Shown in pieces: positions 6,217-6,418 of a stretch of DNA of 6,418 nucleotides. This DNA is from Savagea sp. (GTDB lineage: Bacteria > Bacillota > Bacilli > Bacillales_A > Planococcaceae). Below the pieces are notes generated by a model. It ran no database searches, was not told the origin of the DNA, and worked only from the letters and a program-made list of their open reading frames with translations. The stretch spans positions 1-6,418 of the forward strand of contig JASLCF010000180.1 of NCBI GenBank assembly GCA_030146155.1. Reading direction: 5' to 3'. The position numbers and the translations under genes were made by a program. The first letter of the stretch is position 1, and every line of letters starts with the position of its first letter.

Positions 6217-6370
6217 ATTGTTTTACATTATGCTAACTCACATGATATTACATCTAGTATATGATTTTGAATCTGAAAGATTAATGAACATTTTTCTTGA
6301 AGATAATGAAAATAATGATTAGATTATAAGTCGTTATTTTCTTGATACAAGGTTATCAAAATTAAATAAT

Positions 6371-6407
6371 AAAAGAAGCACCAGCTGATTAAGCCGGTGC
6401 TTCTTTT
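6371..6407. terminator. Terminator hairpin, probably of a leftward gene beyond the right edge
   Basis: AAAAGAAGCACC (6371-6382) and GGTGCTTCTTTT (6396-6407) pair perfectly over 12 bp. After one A-C mismatch a further GCT/AGC pairing closes a 5-nt loop. The leftward strand continues with a T-rich tail (TTTTATTATTTAATTTT), better than the rightward one. No rightward gene lies just before it. It therefore most likely ends a minus-strand gene outside the window and insulates the regulator's promoter region. Confidence 0.8.
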
Positions 6408-6418
6408 CATTTCTCAAC

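Noticed and set aside
6200..6222. AACAA ... TTGTT inverted repeat upstream of the regulator as an autoregulatory operator
   Set aside because: The pairing is only 5 bp with mismatches inside, which is not distinguishable from chance in AT-rich DNA.
6230..6322. Possible 30-codon plus-strand ORF in the intergenic region
   Set aside because: No ribosome binding site precedes the ATG at 6230 or the internal ATG at 6242. It has no recognisable motif and overlaps the probable upstream control region of the regulator.
1..6418. Mobile elements, CRISPR arrays, tRNA or rRNA genes, riboswitches
   Set aside because: No transposase or integrase motif, spaced repeats, cloverleaf or conserved riboswitch core was recognised. 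Any metQNI leader riboswitch would lie upstream of the window.

Overview
The window looks like chromosomal DNA from a low-GC Bacillota, most likely class Bacilli. Reasons: strong AGGAGG-type ribosome binding sites, AT-rich coding sequence, hairpin-plus-T-run terminators, a metQ-metN-metI methionine importer, and a SAPR-type (receiver + winged helix + BTAD) regulator. I cannot name the genus with confidence.

Layout. Positions 1-1950 (+) hold the end of a methionine ABC transporter operon. It consists of the C-terminal part of the binding lipoprotein MetQ (cut by the window edge), the ATPase MetN, and the permease MetI, which overlaps metN by 4 nt. An imperfect hairpin with a T-run closes the operon at 1966-2012. 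The loop of that hairpin carries a perfect extended -10 element (TGCTATAAT), probably the promoter of the next gene. Positions 2028-5063 (+) encode a large membrane-bound hybrid sensor kinase of about 1011 aa. Positions 5123-6148 (-) encode a 341-aa SAPR-type response regulator, convergent with the kinase. The two genes share a bidirectional terminator at 5071-5115. Positions 6149-6370 are non-coding and probably hold the regulator's promoter. A last hairpin at 6371-6407 most likely ends a leftward gene lying beyond the right edge.

How the genes work together. MetQNI imports methionine, and MetN keeps its C-terminal NIL regulatory domain. The kinase and regulator look like a cognate two-component pair, because this receiver/wHTH/BTAD class is commonly found beside large multi-domain kinases. 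The kinase has an extracytoplasmic jelly-roll-like sensor and seven membrane segments. These are followed by a first kinase core and a receiver that have both lost key residues, and then by an intact LytS/HisKA_5TM-type kinase core. The regulator's receiver has Glu where the phosphoacceptor Asp should be, and it lacks the conserved Lys. The phosphorelay chemistry in this pair has therefore probably been rewired, or partly replaced by allosteric or phosphorylation-independent signalling. This is the most interesting content of the window. The pair is also visibly more AT-rich than metNI. No mobile element, CRISPR array, tRNA or rRNA was seen.
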